Assembly (NCBI GenBank): GCA_017557405.1
Contig: JAFYYV010000046.1
Coordinates: 1-64,000, forward strand
Source: Prevotella sp.
GTDB lineage: Bacteria; Bacteroidota; Bacteroidia; Bacteroidales; Bacteroidaceae
Direction: 5' to 3'
DNA: 64,000 nucleotides
Under the pieces are notes generated by a model that was not told the origin of the DNA, made no database searches, and saw nothing but the letters and a program-made list of their open reading frames with translations. The translations under genes were made by a program, and so were the position numbers. Shown in pieces: positions 31,482 through 40,040 of the stretch (position 1 is its first letter; each line of letters starts with the position of its first letter).

Positions 31482-31973
31482 TTATCTTCCTAATGTAATA
31501 ACTTCGCAATCGGTGAATTTATTGCCTTCGATGGTCAATCTTATGAGGGTTCTCTCCTTGTGCCATCCTTGGAGGCCTGCCGCTCCGGGGTTGATGTGGA
31601 GCAGATTGAGCGTCTTGTCGTATTTCACCTTCAGGATGTGGGAATGGCCGGCGATGAAAAGTTGGGGTGGCGAGGCATAGATTTGCGAACGGATTCGCGG
31701 GTCGTAGTTGCCAGGATAGCCACCGATATGAGTCATCAGCACGTCCACATCCTCGCACTTCCAACGGAGTCGTTCAGTGTATATGCGGCGCAGGTCGCCT
31801 CCATCGCAATTGCCATAGACGGCTCTCAATGGGCGGAATTCATTCAGCCTCTCTGCCACTTCCATCGAGCCGATATCCCCCGCATGCCATATCTCATCAC
31901 ATGGCTCGAAATAGTGCAGATATTTGTCGTCCCAATAGGCATGGGTATCGCTGATGATTCCTATCTTCTTCAT
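31482..31973 (-). CDS. YfcE/MJ0936-type metallophosphoesterase
   Basis: 163 residues, the family's normal size. All metal-binding motifs are visible: SDTHAYWD, HAGDIGS, VYGNCDGG, MTHIGG and AGHSHI, ending in NPGAAG. It is a cytosolic phosphodiesterase acting on small phosphate esters or cyclic nucleotides; the true substrate is not predictable. It lies in a close-packed run between a kinase gene and the small membrane protein. Confidence 0.9.
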   Translation of the reverse strand: MKKIGIISDTHAYWDDKYLHYFEPCDEIWHAGDIGSMEVAERLNEFRPLRAVYGNCDGGDLRRIYTERLRWKCEDVDVLMTHIGGYPGNYDPRIRSQIYASPPQLFIAGHSHILKVKYDKTLNLLHINPGAAGLQGWHKERTLIRLTIEGNKFTDCEVITLGR

Positions 31974-31984
31974 TTCCTACCTTT

Positions 31985-32608
31985 TTAGATATTGAATCGT
32001 TGGTGGATGAACTCAGCCACGTATGCCGCCGTTTTGTCAATGCCCAGTAGCGAGGTGTTCACACAGAGATCATATCCGTCAGCATGCCCCCAATGTTTGC
32101 CTGTGTAGTAGTTGTAGTAGCTGGCGCGATGGTTCTCGCCGTGCTCAATCATCTTCTGAGCCGTATCGTGGTCACACTGATGGCGCTCCATAGCTCGTCC
32201 GATGCGATCTTCGAAATCGGCAGTCACAAAGATGTTCACCACGTTTTCAAAATCGCGAAGCACATAGTCGGCGCATCGTCCCACGAAGACGCACGAGCCT
32301 TCGCTGGCGGCCTTCTGGATGGCCTCGCATTGGAACAGGAACAGACTCTCTTGCGAGAAGCGGCTGTTGTAGAAATTGTTATCGCCAATATGTGGGGCGT
32401 GCAGATGGAAGAGCGATTTCAGGAACCCCTTCTGCTCATCGTTCTGCTCGAAGAACTTCTCGGAGAAACCACTCTCTTTGGCAGCTAGGTTCAGAATCTC
32501 GCGATCGTAGAACTTGCAACCGAATTCCTCAGCCAGTTTCTGGGCGATAACGCGGCCTCCCGAGCCGATTTGCCTACCCACATTGATGATGATGTGTTTA
32601 TCTTCCAT
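31985..32608 (-). CDS. Cytidylate-kinase-like P-loop kinase
   Basis: 207 residues of the cytidylate kinase-like family. The P-loop is the glycine-rich GRQIGSGGRVIAQKLAEEFG. A nucleoside-binding block reads SEGSCVFVGRCADYVL, followed by NIFVTADFEDRIGRAMERHQ and NYYTGKHWGHADGYDLCVNTSLLG. It is distinct from true Cmk in lacking the CMP-binding insert. The substrate is probably a nucleoside or nucleotide. The start overlaps the MATE gene by 11 bp. Confidence 0.85.
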   Translation of the reverse strand: MEDKHIIINVGRQIGSGGRVIAQKLAEEFGCKFYDREILNLAAKESGFSEKFFEQNDEQKGFLKSLFHLHAPHIGDNNFYNSRFSQESLFLFQCEAIQKAASEGSCVFVGRCADYVLRDFENVVNIFVTADFEDRIGRAMERHQCDHDTAQKMIEHGENHRASYYNYYTGKHWGHADGYDLCVNTSLLGIDKTAAYVAEFIHQRFNI

Positions 32609-33968
32609 ACGACAGTTCCTTATGTTGTTGCTTGAATTTTCTCATATAACGAATCATTACAATCCAGGTCACCACAAAGGCGATGGTGTCGCTCGCGGGC
32701 ATGGCTGTCCACACGCCGTCAACGCCCATCAGCGGAGGCAGGGTAATGAGCAGCGGCAGCAGGAAGATCATCTGACGCGAGAGCGAGAGGAAGATGCTGA
32801 TCTTGGCCTTTCCAATGGATTGGAAGAAGTTGGTGATGACCGCCTGCGAACCTATCAAGGGGAAGACGAGCATGTTAATTCGTATGCCTCGCACCGAGTT
32901 TTCCAGCAGTTCAGGATCGCTCGTGAAGAGCCGTGCACATTGCCAAGGAATCAGTTCGCCTACCAGCCAACCTACTACCATCACGATTGTTGCGGCGGTC
33001 ATCGAGAGCTTGAGCACGCGCAACATGCGATCCAGTTGTTGGGCGCCGTAGTTGTAGCCCGCAATGGGTTGCATTCCTTGGTTGATGCCCATCACAATCA
33101 TGAAGAACAAGAATCCGAGCCGGTTGGCTATTCCATAGGCTCCCACCGCCATATCACCCCCGTGGCGCACCAGAGCGGTGTTGATGAAGATGACCACGAT
33201 GCACGAACAGGCGTTCATGGCCAACGGAGAGACGCCGATGGCGAGGATGTTCTTGATGATGCTCCACTTCAACCCGTAGATGCCGCGTTTGAAATGCAAC
33301 AGCTCCTTCGGCTTGCTGAATTGCCACAGCTGCCAACTCAACGCCGTCATCTGCGAGAGGATGGTGGCCAAGGCGGCTCCTCTGATTCCCATGTGGAAGG
33401 TGTAGATGAACAGCGGATCGAGCGCCGTGTTGAGCACCACGGTGAATATCGTGGCATACATGGCTTGCTTGGGCTTCGAGGCGGCTCGCAGCAGGGCGTT
33501 CATGCCGAAATACAAGTGTGTGAACACATTGCCCAGCAGGATGATTTCCATGTACTCGCGGGCATACGGCAGCGTGTTGTCAGTGGCTCCGAAGAATCGC
33601 AGGATGGGGTTGAGGAATATGAGGCTCAATGCTCCGAAGATGATGCCCGTGATGATTTTCAATACGATCGAGTTGCCCAGAATGTGTTGGGCGGTGGAGT
33701 AGTCTTTCTGTCCGAGTTTCACCGAGAGGTAGGTGGAGGCACCCACGCCGATACAGGCGCCGATGGCTCCGCTCAGGTTCATGAAAGGGAAGGTGATGGC
33801 AAGTCCGGAGATGGCCATCGGACCCACGCCCTGGCCTATGAAGATGGAGTCCACCATGTTGTAGAGCGACGAGGCCACCATCGCCACGATGGCGGGCATG
33901 GCATATTGCATGAGCAGCCTGCCCACTGGCTTCGTTCCCAACTCTAATGTGGCTTTTTTGTTGTCCAT
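32598..33968 (-). CDS. MATE family efflux transporter
   Basis: 456 residues from ATG 33968; the open frame extends 14 codons further but the conserved start is MDNKKATLELGTKPVGRLL. Twelve hydrophobic segments, with family motifs YNMVDSIFIGQGVG in the first half and GANYGAQ-like AGYNYGAQQLDRM in the second. It exports cationic drugs or metabolites using a Na+ or H+ gradient. It is the first gene of the minus-strand run down to 27067, judging by close spacing. Confidence 0.93.
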   Translation of the reverse strand: MDNKKATLELGTKPVGRLLMQYAMPAIVAMVASSLYNMVDSIFIGQGVGPMAISGLAITFPFMNLSGAIGACIGVGASTYLSVKLGQKDYSTAQHILGNSIVLKIITGIIFGALSLIFLNPILRFFGATDNTLPYAREYMEIILLGNVFTHLYFGMNALLRAASKPKQAMYATIFTVVLNTALDPLFIYTFHMGIRGAALATILSQMTALSWQLWQFSKPKELLHFKRGIYGLKWSIIKNILAIGVSPLAMNACSCIVVIFINTALVRHGGDMAVGAYGIANRLGFLFFMIVMGINQGMQPIAGYNYGAQQLDRMLRVLKLSMTAATIVMVVGWLVGELIPWQCARLFTSDPELLENSVRGIRINMLVFPLIGSQAVITNFFQSIGKAKISIFLSLSRQMIFLLPLLITLPPLMGVDGVWTAMPASDTIAFVVTWIVMIRYMRKFKQQHKELSYGR

Positions 33969-34315
33969 TGTCTGTCTGTAGTTATATTCGCATTGCTCAC
34001 TCCACTTCAAGGGCTTAAAGGGCTTAAAATGGAGTGAAGGGGTCTAAAGGGTGTGTTTGTCCTTTTATGCCTTCTCACTCCCCTTTATACCCTTTAAACT
34101 TCAACTTGCAAAGTTGAATTATGATTCACCATGCAAAATTACAAAATAATGCTGAAAAATCAACGAGATTTGGGAAGATTATTGCAAAGAGGTGAAGAAA
34201 ACGTGGGGTGCAGAGTGTTAATGTTCCCTAACAAATATGGTTTTATGTTTTACTTTTGCCCTCAAATGGCGTCAAAACATAAATTTCTAACCAACAAAAT
34301 GATTTATTATTACTT
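33969..34315. repeat. Intergenic region with AAGGGCTTA and CCCTTTA repeats
   Basis: Positions 34011-34060 contain direct repeats of AAGGGCTTAA at 11-bp pitch. Positions 34076-34099 duplicate the 24-bp segment at 3315-3338 with one change. An apparent 62-codon frame from 34131 overlaps the esterase start and has no coding character. A promoter box is at 34251. Confidence 0.55.
34251..34258 (+). promoter_or_regulatory. -7 box of the esterase gene
   Basis: TACTTTTG matches TAnnTTTG, 57 bp before the ATG at 34316. No exact TTTG is found at -33. Confidence 0.4.
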
Positions 34316-35626
34316 ATGAAAAAATTATTTCTTTCATTGATGGCGCTTTCTGCTCTGACGGCGTCAGCTCAGTTTGGTGCGCCCAGACAAAACCCCACAG
34401 TTCCCTCTGTAACTGAAAACGTGACTGAAGACTTCAAGCCTGCTTCCTCCAACCAGGACAACAAGCAGTACCCGATGGTCAACTCGCAGCGCATGGTTCG
34501 TGCCCAGATTTCGGCTCCTAATGCCACTTCTGTAGGCCTCGATATCGCTGGCAAGATCTATTCGATGACCAAGGACGAGAATGGCGTGTGGACAGGTACT
34601 TCCGAGCCTCAAGACGAGGGTTTCCACTACTATCAGCTCAACATCGATGGCGCTTCTGTGCCCGATCCAGGTAGCCTCTACTACTATGGTGCCAGCCGTT
34701 GGGGCAGTGGTATCGAGATTCCTTCCGATGACCAGGATTTCTGGCAGGTGAAGAACGTTCCTCAGGGCTCTATGTGCGAGGTGTTCTATTGGTCTACCTA
34801 CACCGAGAAGATGCGCCGTTGCCATGTATATCTGCCCGCAGAGTATTTCACCAATCCTACCAAGAAATTCCCAGTGTTCTATCTGCAGCACGGTATGGGT
34901 GAGAACGAGTATGGATGGGCTGAGCAGGGTCACACCGCTCAGATCATGGACAACCTGATTGCCGAGGGCAAGGCTGTTCCTTGCATCATCGTGATGGACA
35001 ACGGTCTGAACACGAGCCGTCCTGGTGAGCAGGGTGGTTTTGGCGGCTTCGGTGGCGGTCAGCGCCCACAGCGTCCTCAGGGTGCTCCTCAGGGTATGGG
35101 TCAGCGTCCTCAAGGTGCTCCTCAGGGAGGCTTCGGTCAGGGTGGCCAGCGTCCTCAGGGTGCTCCCGGACAGGGTGGCCAGCGCCGCGGTGGCTTTGGT
35201 GGTTTCGGAGGCTTCTCCGAGGGCTTCAAAAACGTGCTCTTCAATGATATCATCCCCATGGTTGAGAAGAACTACCGTGTGATTGCCGATGCTCAGCATC
35301 GTGCTTATGCCGGACTGTCAATGGGTGGTATGCAGGCTCGCGAGATCACGCTCGCCAATCCCGAGAAGTTCGCTTATGTAGGCTCGTTCAGCAGCGGCGC
35401 ATGGAGTGTCGACCAGGTGAAGAATGCTGAAGGTTTCACAAAGAACGTCAAGCTGCTCTTCATGAGTGGTGGTGGCAAGGAGAACATGGGTTGCGTTGAG
35501 GCAGCCAAGAACATCAAGACTGAACTCGGCATGAACGCCGTGGGTTACGAATCGCCGGGTACTGCCCACGAGTGGCATACATGGCGTCGCAGCCTCTACC
35601 AGTTCGCTCAGCTGATTTTCAAATAA
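34316..35626 (+). CDS. CE1-like secreted esterase with a Gly/Gln/Pro repeat insertion
   Basis: 436 residues. The signal peptide ends near 18 (LTASAQ). An immunoglobulin-like CBM48-type domain spans about 55-150 (VGLDIAGKIYSMTKDENGVWTG). An esterase domain of the D/CE1 type follows, with YLQHGMGENEYGW, the nucleophile elbow GLSMGGMQA and a terminal histidine in HEWHTWR. Such enzymes release ferulate or acetate from plant xylan. A segment of about 65 residues (roughly 228-292), made of QRPQGAPQG and GGFGGFGG units, interrupts the esterase fold after IIVMDNG. It is monocistronic. Confidence 0.88.
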   Translation: MKKLFLSLMALSALTASAQFGAPRQNPTVPSVTENVTEDFKPASSNQDNKQYPMVNSQRMVRAQISAPNATSVGLDIAGKIYSMTKDENGVWTGTSEPQDEGFHYYQLNIDGASVPDPGSLYYYGASRWGSGIEIPSDDQDFWQVKNVPQGSMCEVFYWSTYTEKMRRCHVYLPAEYFTNPTKKFPVFYLQHGMGENEYGWAEQGHTAQIMDNLIAEGKAVPCIIVMDNGLNTSRPGEQGGFGGFGGGQRPQRPQGAPQGMGQRPQGAPQGGFGQGGQRPQGAPGQGGQRRGGFGGFGGFSEGFKNVLFNDIIPMVEKNYRVIADAQHRAYAGLSMGGMQAREITLANPEKFAYVGSFSSGAWSVDQVKNAEGFTKNVKLLFMSGGGKENMGCVEAAKNIKTELGMNAVGYESPGTAHEWHTWRRSLYQFAQLIFK

Positions 35627-35693
35627 GAACAGTCACAAGCAAACAGCTCTATAAGCTTTTAAGGACTTTCACAATAAACTCTCATAAGCTTTC

Positions 35694-35736
35694 GCGGGAG
35701 CCGCTCACCATTAGCGGCTTCCGCTTTTCTTTTTCT
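35694..35736 (+). terminator. Rho-independent terminator of the esterase gene
   Basis: GCGGGAGCCGCT and AGCGGCTTCCGC form a 12-bp stem with one G-T pair and a 7-nt loop, followed by TTTTCTTTTTCT. Confidence 0.88.
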
Positions 35737-35765
35737 ATTCATGTCACTTCTATCCTCTGACGTCC

Positions 35766-35980
35766 TCATTTGCGGCAAATGAAGCCGTCACTTGTGGCTT
35801 CTTGTCAAGTAAAATAATTTATTTTACTCGATAAAATAATTTATTTTACACGGCAAAATAATTTATTTTACTTTGCAAAATAATTTATTTTACCACATCA
35901 TATGTATGGAGTGACAACACAAGAGACCATAAGTGACAACGCAAGAGGCCGAAAATGAGGATACAAAAGGCCATAAGTGA
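35766..35980. repeat. 22-bp-pitch array of 17-bp palindromes, ten units, with a changing core
   Basis: Units start every 22 bp from 35766 to 35964. The first is TCATTTGCGGCAAATGA. The third to sixth are TAAAATAATTTATTTTA or the same with an initial C. The seventh is TCATATGTATGGAGTGA. The last ones are CAAGAGACCATAAGTGA, CAAGAGGCCGAAAATGA and CAAAAGGCCATAAGTGA. The spacers (AGCCG, TCAAG, CTCGA, CACGG, CTTTG, CCACA, CAACA, CAACG, GGATA) are always 5 bp. It lies between convergent genes. Confidence 0.88.
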
Positions 35981-36055
35981 TGCTTTTAAAAACATAATAA
36001 ATAAGGGCAGCACCAGCATCAGCGGCTGATGACTGCCCATCAAAACGAGAGAGAT

Positions 36056-38611
36056 TTATAGTCGGTTCTTTTCTTCGTTACCAGCACCCGTCCCCTTGTA
36101 TTTCGAGCGCGTGGTGTTGAAGTTGTAGGTCACTTGCAGGCTGATGCCGCGTGTCATACTATGGTTGTTGCAGTCCTTGCTGATCTCTACGCTGTGTGTA
36201 CGCATCTTCCACTTCTCCATGTTGGTGTTGAAGATGTCGTTGATGGTGAGATTGAGGGCCAGTGCGCCATTGAAGAAGCTCTTGTAGGCATGTGCACTGA
36301 CGCAGCAGCTGGCATCCACTTCCTGCGACATGTTATCGTGTGCGCAAGAATATTTTCCGCGAAGCGCCAACCAGCAAGACTTGTTGATGACAAACTTGTT
36401 GTTCAAGTCGAATTTAAAAGCAGGACGGCGCAGGTTTGTTACGAAACCATATTTCTTTGCATCGAAGAACTGCTGATAGTAATCCATTTCCAATTGCGGT
36501 TGATACCAGCCAAATTTAGGCTGAAGCACGAGGGAGGCACTTACTTCCTGCTTATGGTTGATATTTATCCAATGGGCGTAGGCCACTTCCTGCTCATTAT
36601 AAATACCATTTTTCCATAGCATATAATCTTTTATGTAGGTATAACCAAGGCTGAAGTTCAGCCATTTCCAGTTGAGCATCGCCTCCAGCAAATGGTTGAT
36701 GGCGGGCTGGAGGTCAGGACTACCGCCCTCGTAGGTATAGCGGTTATCATACTGCTGATAACTGCGTAGCTGACCGTAGGCGGGGCGGCGGGTCTTCTTG
36801 GCATACGCAAATTGCATCCCCCACCTGCCTTTGTTCCACGATGCAGAGAGATTGGGGAAGAATCCGCTATAGCGACGGCTGACATCGTTGTCCAGAACAC
36901 CATAGTTATAGTAGTCGGAGTGTACGTATTCATAACGTACTCCAGCCTCCAATGACCAATGCCCTAACTGCTGGTTGTATGAGGCAAAGCCCGCATAATT
37001 GTTTTCCTTGATTTTGTTATCCGACTCGGCAATATAACCTTCTGGATTATGGTTGTCGGCATTCACATGTGAATAGGTCAATTCTGTTCCGAATGAGAGT
37101 TCCCCATGCGGCAGTTTGCAGGCTGCAATCAGTTTGCCGGCATACAAACGGCTGTCTTGAGTGGAACTGGTATGGATGATGCGGCTGTCGTACTCTTGGC
37201 TGTTCTCTCGGATGAGTTGTCCTCTATCCACAATTGTATGAACATACGAGCCATCTGCATTGAGACCCCAACTGCCCACCTTGCCCGTATAATAAGCATT
37301 GGCATTGTGATAGACCACATCCCAATCGCGTGTATCGCTCGACTTCACTGCGCCTTGCTCCTTATCGCCGTAATAAACGGTATAGTCAGACGTTTGCTGA
37401 CCGTTATACTTTACTGTTTTCTGGTATCTGTAGGAGGCTCCAATGGAATGGTTGGCATCGAAGTCATAGCTGAGCTTGAAGTCGGGTACGAAGGATTGCG
37501 TACGGTCTGTAAATAATCCATGTTGCATGGTCTTCGTGTCATGGTCGTTCATATGCAGTGTGCTTATGAAATGATTATCCTCTCCTATGTAGTTGTTGAC
37601 GAAATAAGGGTAGAAGTTCATCTCCAGCCCACTCTTTCTATAGGTCATTGACACGCCTGCTGCATTGCCGAACTCATGAAAGTAAGTTCCTCTCGCCATG
37701 CTGTAGAGACCGAATCCGTCGCCGCGACGTTTGATAGTGTTGATGCGAATGACGGCATCAAGTTCTGCGTTATAGCGTGCACCAGGCATTGTTATGACCT
37801 CCACAGATCTAATGTCTTTTGAGGTCAATTGTTCCAGTTCGCCCTTGTTGCGCATCTTTCTCCCGTTGATGTATATCTCAGGTCTGCCTTTGCCGAACAC
37901 TTCCACACCACCATTTGTTGTGACATTTACACGAGGAAGTTGCGAGAGCACGTCAAGTGCAGATCCTGCATCGGCCAACAGCGTGTTCTGCACGTCTATC
38001 TCCATACCCCCTGAAATCATTTTCATTATAGGCTTATAGCCTTTCACGGTTATACCTTTCAATGTATAGTTATCCACTTGCATCCGTATTGTTCCCAATT
38101 CTGGTTGGTCACATGTTTTGTAGATGGTCTTGTAACCGACATAAGAGATGCGGACGAGGACTTTCGCCTGTTCATATGGAATGGCAAAGTATCCGCTCTC
38201 GTTCGACACGCCACCACTAAGCAGGGTGGAGTCAGTAGGATTGAGGATGGCAACGTTGGCATAGGCAACAGGTTGTCCGTGTTCGTCGATGATAGTACCC
38301 GTCAGGTGGCGGTCGGTCTTGTGGGTACACTCCACAACAATTTCCTTATCTTCAACCGTCATGCGAATAGGATAGAAGCCTATCATCTGGCGGATGGCAT
38401 CGGGCACAGATTTGCGGAGTACGTTGGTGGTGATGCGGAAGTCCTCCAATTCGTTGTAGAGGAAACTGATGGTGTAGTCATCAGTCTGCTCGTTCAGTTG
38501 GCGCAAAGCTTCGCTTAGTGTCACATTATTGTATGCATGCGTAATCTTTTGCGCAGCTACGTTGCTAAATGATAGATGAAAGATGATGAATAACAAACTC
38601 AGGTGTCTCAT
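36056..38611 (-). CDS. TonB-dependent-receptor-like outer-membrane protein with STN domain
   Basis: 851 residues. After a signal peptide (FIIFHLSFSNVAAQ) come an STN-like secretin/TonB signalling domain (25-95), a carboxypeptidase-regulatory-like domain (about 100-180, GTIIDEHGQPVAYANVAILN), a plug (about 190-290, GSALDVLSQLPRVNVTTNGGVEVFG) and a C-terminal barrel of the OMP_b-brl_3 type. No SusD partner follows. The ECF sigma and FecR-like genes immediately upstream (4-bp gap to the latter) make this the outer-membrane sensor of a Fec-type cell-surface signalling chain. The ligand is unknown. Confidence 0.88.
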   Translation of the reverse strand: MRHLSLLFIIFHLSFSNVAAQKITHAYNNVTLSEALRQLNEQTDDYTISFLYNELEDFRITTNVLRKSVPDAIRQMIGFYPIRMTVEDKEIVVECTHKTDRHLTGTIIDEHGQPVAYANVAILNPTDSTLLSGGVSNESGYFAIPYEQAKVLVRISYVGYKTIYKTCDQPELGTIRMQVDNYTLKGITVKGYKPIMKMISGGMEIDVQNTLLADAGSALDVLSQLPRVNVTTNGGVEVFGKGRPEIYINGRKMRNKGELEQLTSKDIRSVEVITMPGARYNAELDAVIRINTIKRRGDGFGLYSMARGTYFHEFGNAAGVSMTYRKSGLEMNFYPYFVNNYIGEDNHFISTLHMNDHDTKTMQHGLFTDRTQSFVPDFKLSYDFDANHSIGASYRYQKTVKYNGQQTSDYTVYYGDKEQGAVKSSDTRDWDVVYHNANAYYTGKVGSWGLNADGSYVHTIVDRGQLIRENSQEYDSRIIHTSSTQDSRLYAGKLIAACKLPHGELSFGTELTYSHVNADNHNPEGYIAESDNKIKENNYAGFASYNQQLGHWSLEAGVRYEYVHSDYYNYGVLDNDVSRRYSGFFPNLSASWNKGRWGMQFAYAKKTRRPAYGQLRSYQQYDNRYTYEGGSPDLQPAINHLLEAMLNWKWLNFSLGYTYIKDYMLWKNGIYNEQEVAYAHWININHKQEVSASLVLQPKFGWYQPQLEMDYYQQFFDAKKYGFVTNLRRPAFKFDLNNKFVINKSCWLALRGKYSCAHDNMSQEVDASCCVSAHAYKSFFNGALALNLTINDIFNTNMEKWKMRTHSVEISKDCNNHSMTRGISLQVTYNFNTTRSKYKGTGAGNEEKNRL

Positions 38612-38614
38612 GGC

Positions 38615-39259
38615 TTACTCCACTATTATCTTGTCCGACTTCAGTTCCGCGTTCACGCTCTCAAAGAGGTTGAGGCGATGCAGCACGACGTCGAGTGTTT
38701 CGTCTTGCTTCCACACGAAATAGAAACGGAGTTGGCGGACATCATCATTCAAGAACTCCACCTCTTTATTATAATAGGTGGCTATCTGCTCTAGCATTTT
38801 CTCCAATGGGATATTGTCGAAGACGACGGGAGAGGCCGCTCCCTCAGTTTTTCTTTCAGGGGAGATGGGAGTGGAACGCCTGATGGTATCGGATACTGAT
38901 GTGTATTCACTCTCTTCACCCTTTGTAGATGAGGCGGGGGAAGGGCTCCACAGATGGATGGCTGCAAAAGCCATGCCTGTGATAAATAGTATGCCGATGA
39001 TGGAGGCGGCAGTCTTGAACCAGTTGGATGTGGTGCCTGTGTGGGAGAGATGCTTTTGCTCGAAGTTGTTCCAAGCAGCATCCACGTCAATGGGTTCTGT
39101 GGCGTGTCGGTGGCGGCTGCTACGTTTGGCATCCACCATCAGGTGGTAGGCCTCGCGATTGTCGTCGTTGTTGATGATGTCGCGTATTTCTTGTTCGGAA
39201 TATGCCTCTGGATGGTCGAGCATTTCCAGCAGCTGGCGGAGGTGATGGTCTGTCGTCAT
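38615..39259 (-). CDS. FecR-like anti-sigma factor (DUF4974-type C-terminus)
   Basis: 214 residues, shorter than most FecR proteins. The cytoplasmic N-terminus (1-80) contains the YHLMVDAKRSS segment. A transmembrane helix lies at about 86-105 (AASIIGILFITGMAFAAI). The C-terminus (about 145-214, VVFDNIPLEKMLEQIATYYNKEVEF...LNLFESVNAELKSDKIIVE) matches DUF4974, a fold resembling STN. The central FecR domain seems to be missing. It would relay the receptor's state to the sigma factor encoded 13 bp upstream. Confidence 0.87.
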   Translation of the reverse strand: MTTDHHLRQLLEMLDHPEAYSEQEIRDIINNDDNREAYHLMVDAKRSSRHRHATEPIDVDAAWNNFEQKHLSHTGTTSNWFKTAASIIGILFITGMAFAAIHLWSPSPASSTKGEESEYTSVSDTIRRSTPISPERKTEGAASPVVFDNIPLEKMLEQIATYYNKEVEFLNDDVRQLRFYFVWKQDETLDVVLHRLNLFESVNAELKSDKIIVE

Positions 39260-39272
39260 TGTCGTTTTGGTT

Positions 39273-39776
39273 TTAACGTTTGAAATGATGTCTGATTTGC
39301 TGAATGCATTGGATGAGATACTTGTAGGTGGTGTTCGGGTTCATGTCGAGTCGTTGGGCAATCTCGGCAATCGTGAGGTCTTCGTCGAAGCGCAGGTGGA
39401 AGATGCTGCGATGGGGTTCTTCCAATTGTTGGTCGGCAAAGGTTTGTATTTCGTCAATCTGTTCCAGCTGTTTTTCTATGGGCTGTAGGAGTGGCTCGGT
39501 TTCCACCGGCAGCAGGTGGCACACTTGTTCGCGGAGCTGCATCTGGCGGATTCGGTTCAGACAGTTGTTACGCACGGCAGCCATCAGGTAGGCTGCCTCG
39601 TTGTCGGGTTGTGGAGGGTGGCTATTCATCAGCCGAAGAAACACGTCGTGGACAAGGTCTTTGGCTTCCTCGTCGTCGTGCATTAGGGTTTCTGCCAGTC
39701 GGAGCATCGCGCCATAGTGGCGTCGGAAGAGTTGCTCAAGGGTTCTTTTGTCAAGCATATCAAGTTGGTTGCTCAT
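39273..39776 (-). CDS. ECF-type RNA polymerase sigma factor of the receptor module
   Basis: 167 residues from ATG 39776; an in-frame ATG at 39797 would add seven. Region 2: RTLEQLFRRHYGAMLRLAETLM, DLVHDVFLRLMNS and AAYLMAAVRNNCLNRIRQMQ. Region 4: EEPHRSIFHLRFDEDLTIAEIAQRLDMNPNTTYKYL. It is first in the sigma, FecR-like, receptor order seen in Fec-type systems. Confidence 0.93.
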   Translation of the reverse strand: MSNQLDMLDKRTLEQLFRRHYGAMLRLAETLMHDDEEAKDLVHDVFLRLMNSHPPQPDNEAAYLMAAVRNNCLNRIRQMQLREQVCHLLPVETEPLLQPIEKQLEQIDEIQTFADQQLEEPHRSIFHLRFDEDLTIAEIAQRLDMNPNTTYKYLIQCIQQIRHHFKR

Positions 39777-39878
39777 TGTCGCCCACTTGGGGCGCATCTA
39801 TATATAAGGACAAATCAGACGGGGTGTTTTTTTACGGAAGTGCCGTTTTTTTTCGTAGCATCAGTTTGTCTGTGGGTG

Positions 39879-39886
39879 CAAAGTTA
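39879..39886 (-). promoter_or_regulatory. -7 box upstream of the receptor-module sigma gene
   Basis: The minus strand reads TAACTTTG (TAnnTTTG), about 100 bp before the sigma start. No matching -33 TTTG. Confidence 0.35.
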
Positions 39887-39993
39887 TGAAAAAACAGACG
39901 ACTTTTGGCATAATCTCTGAACCTATGGCCTTCGTTCGAGGCTTAATATAGTTTAAATTTCTGGAGTTTGTGGTTGGCAAGGTGGTTAAATGT

Positions 39994-40023
39994 TTTGTAT
40001 CTGCGGAAAAATGCTTATATTTG
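39994..40023 (+). promoter_or_regulatory. Promoter of the subtilase gene
   Basis: TTTG (39994-39997) and TATATTTG (40016-40023) are 18 bp apart. A start of transcription near 40030 rules out the longest open frame from 39990 and favours ATG 40041 or 40068. Confidence 0.6.
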
Positions 40024-40040
40024 CAGACGTGAAGAAAACA

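Noticed and set aside
34131-34319. A 62-codon plus-strand frame before the esterase
   Set aside because: The -7 promoter box of the esterase is inside it, it overlaps the esterase start, and it shows no protein-like pattern.
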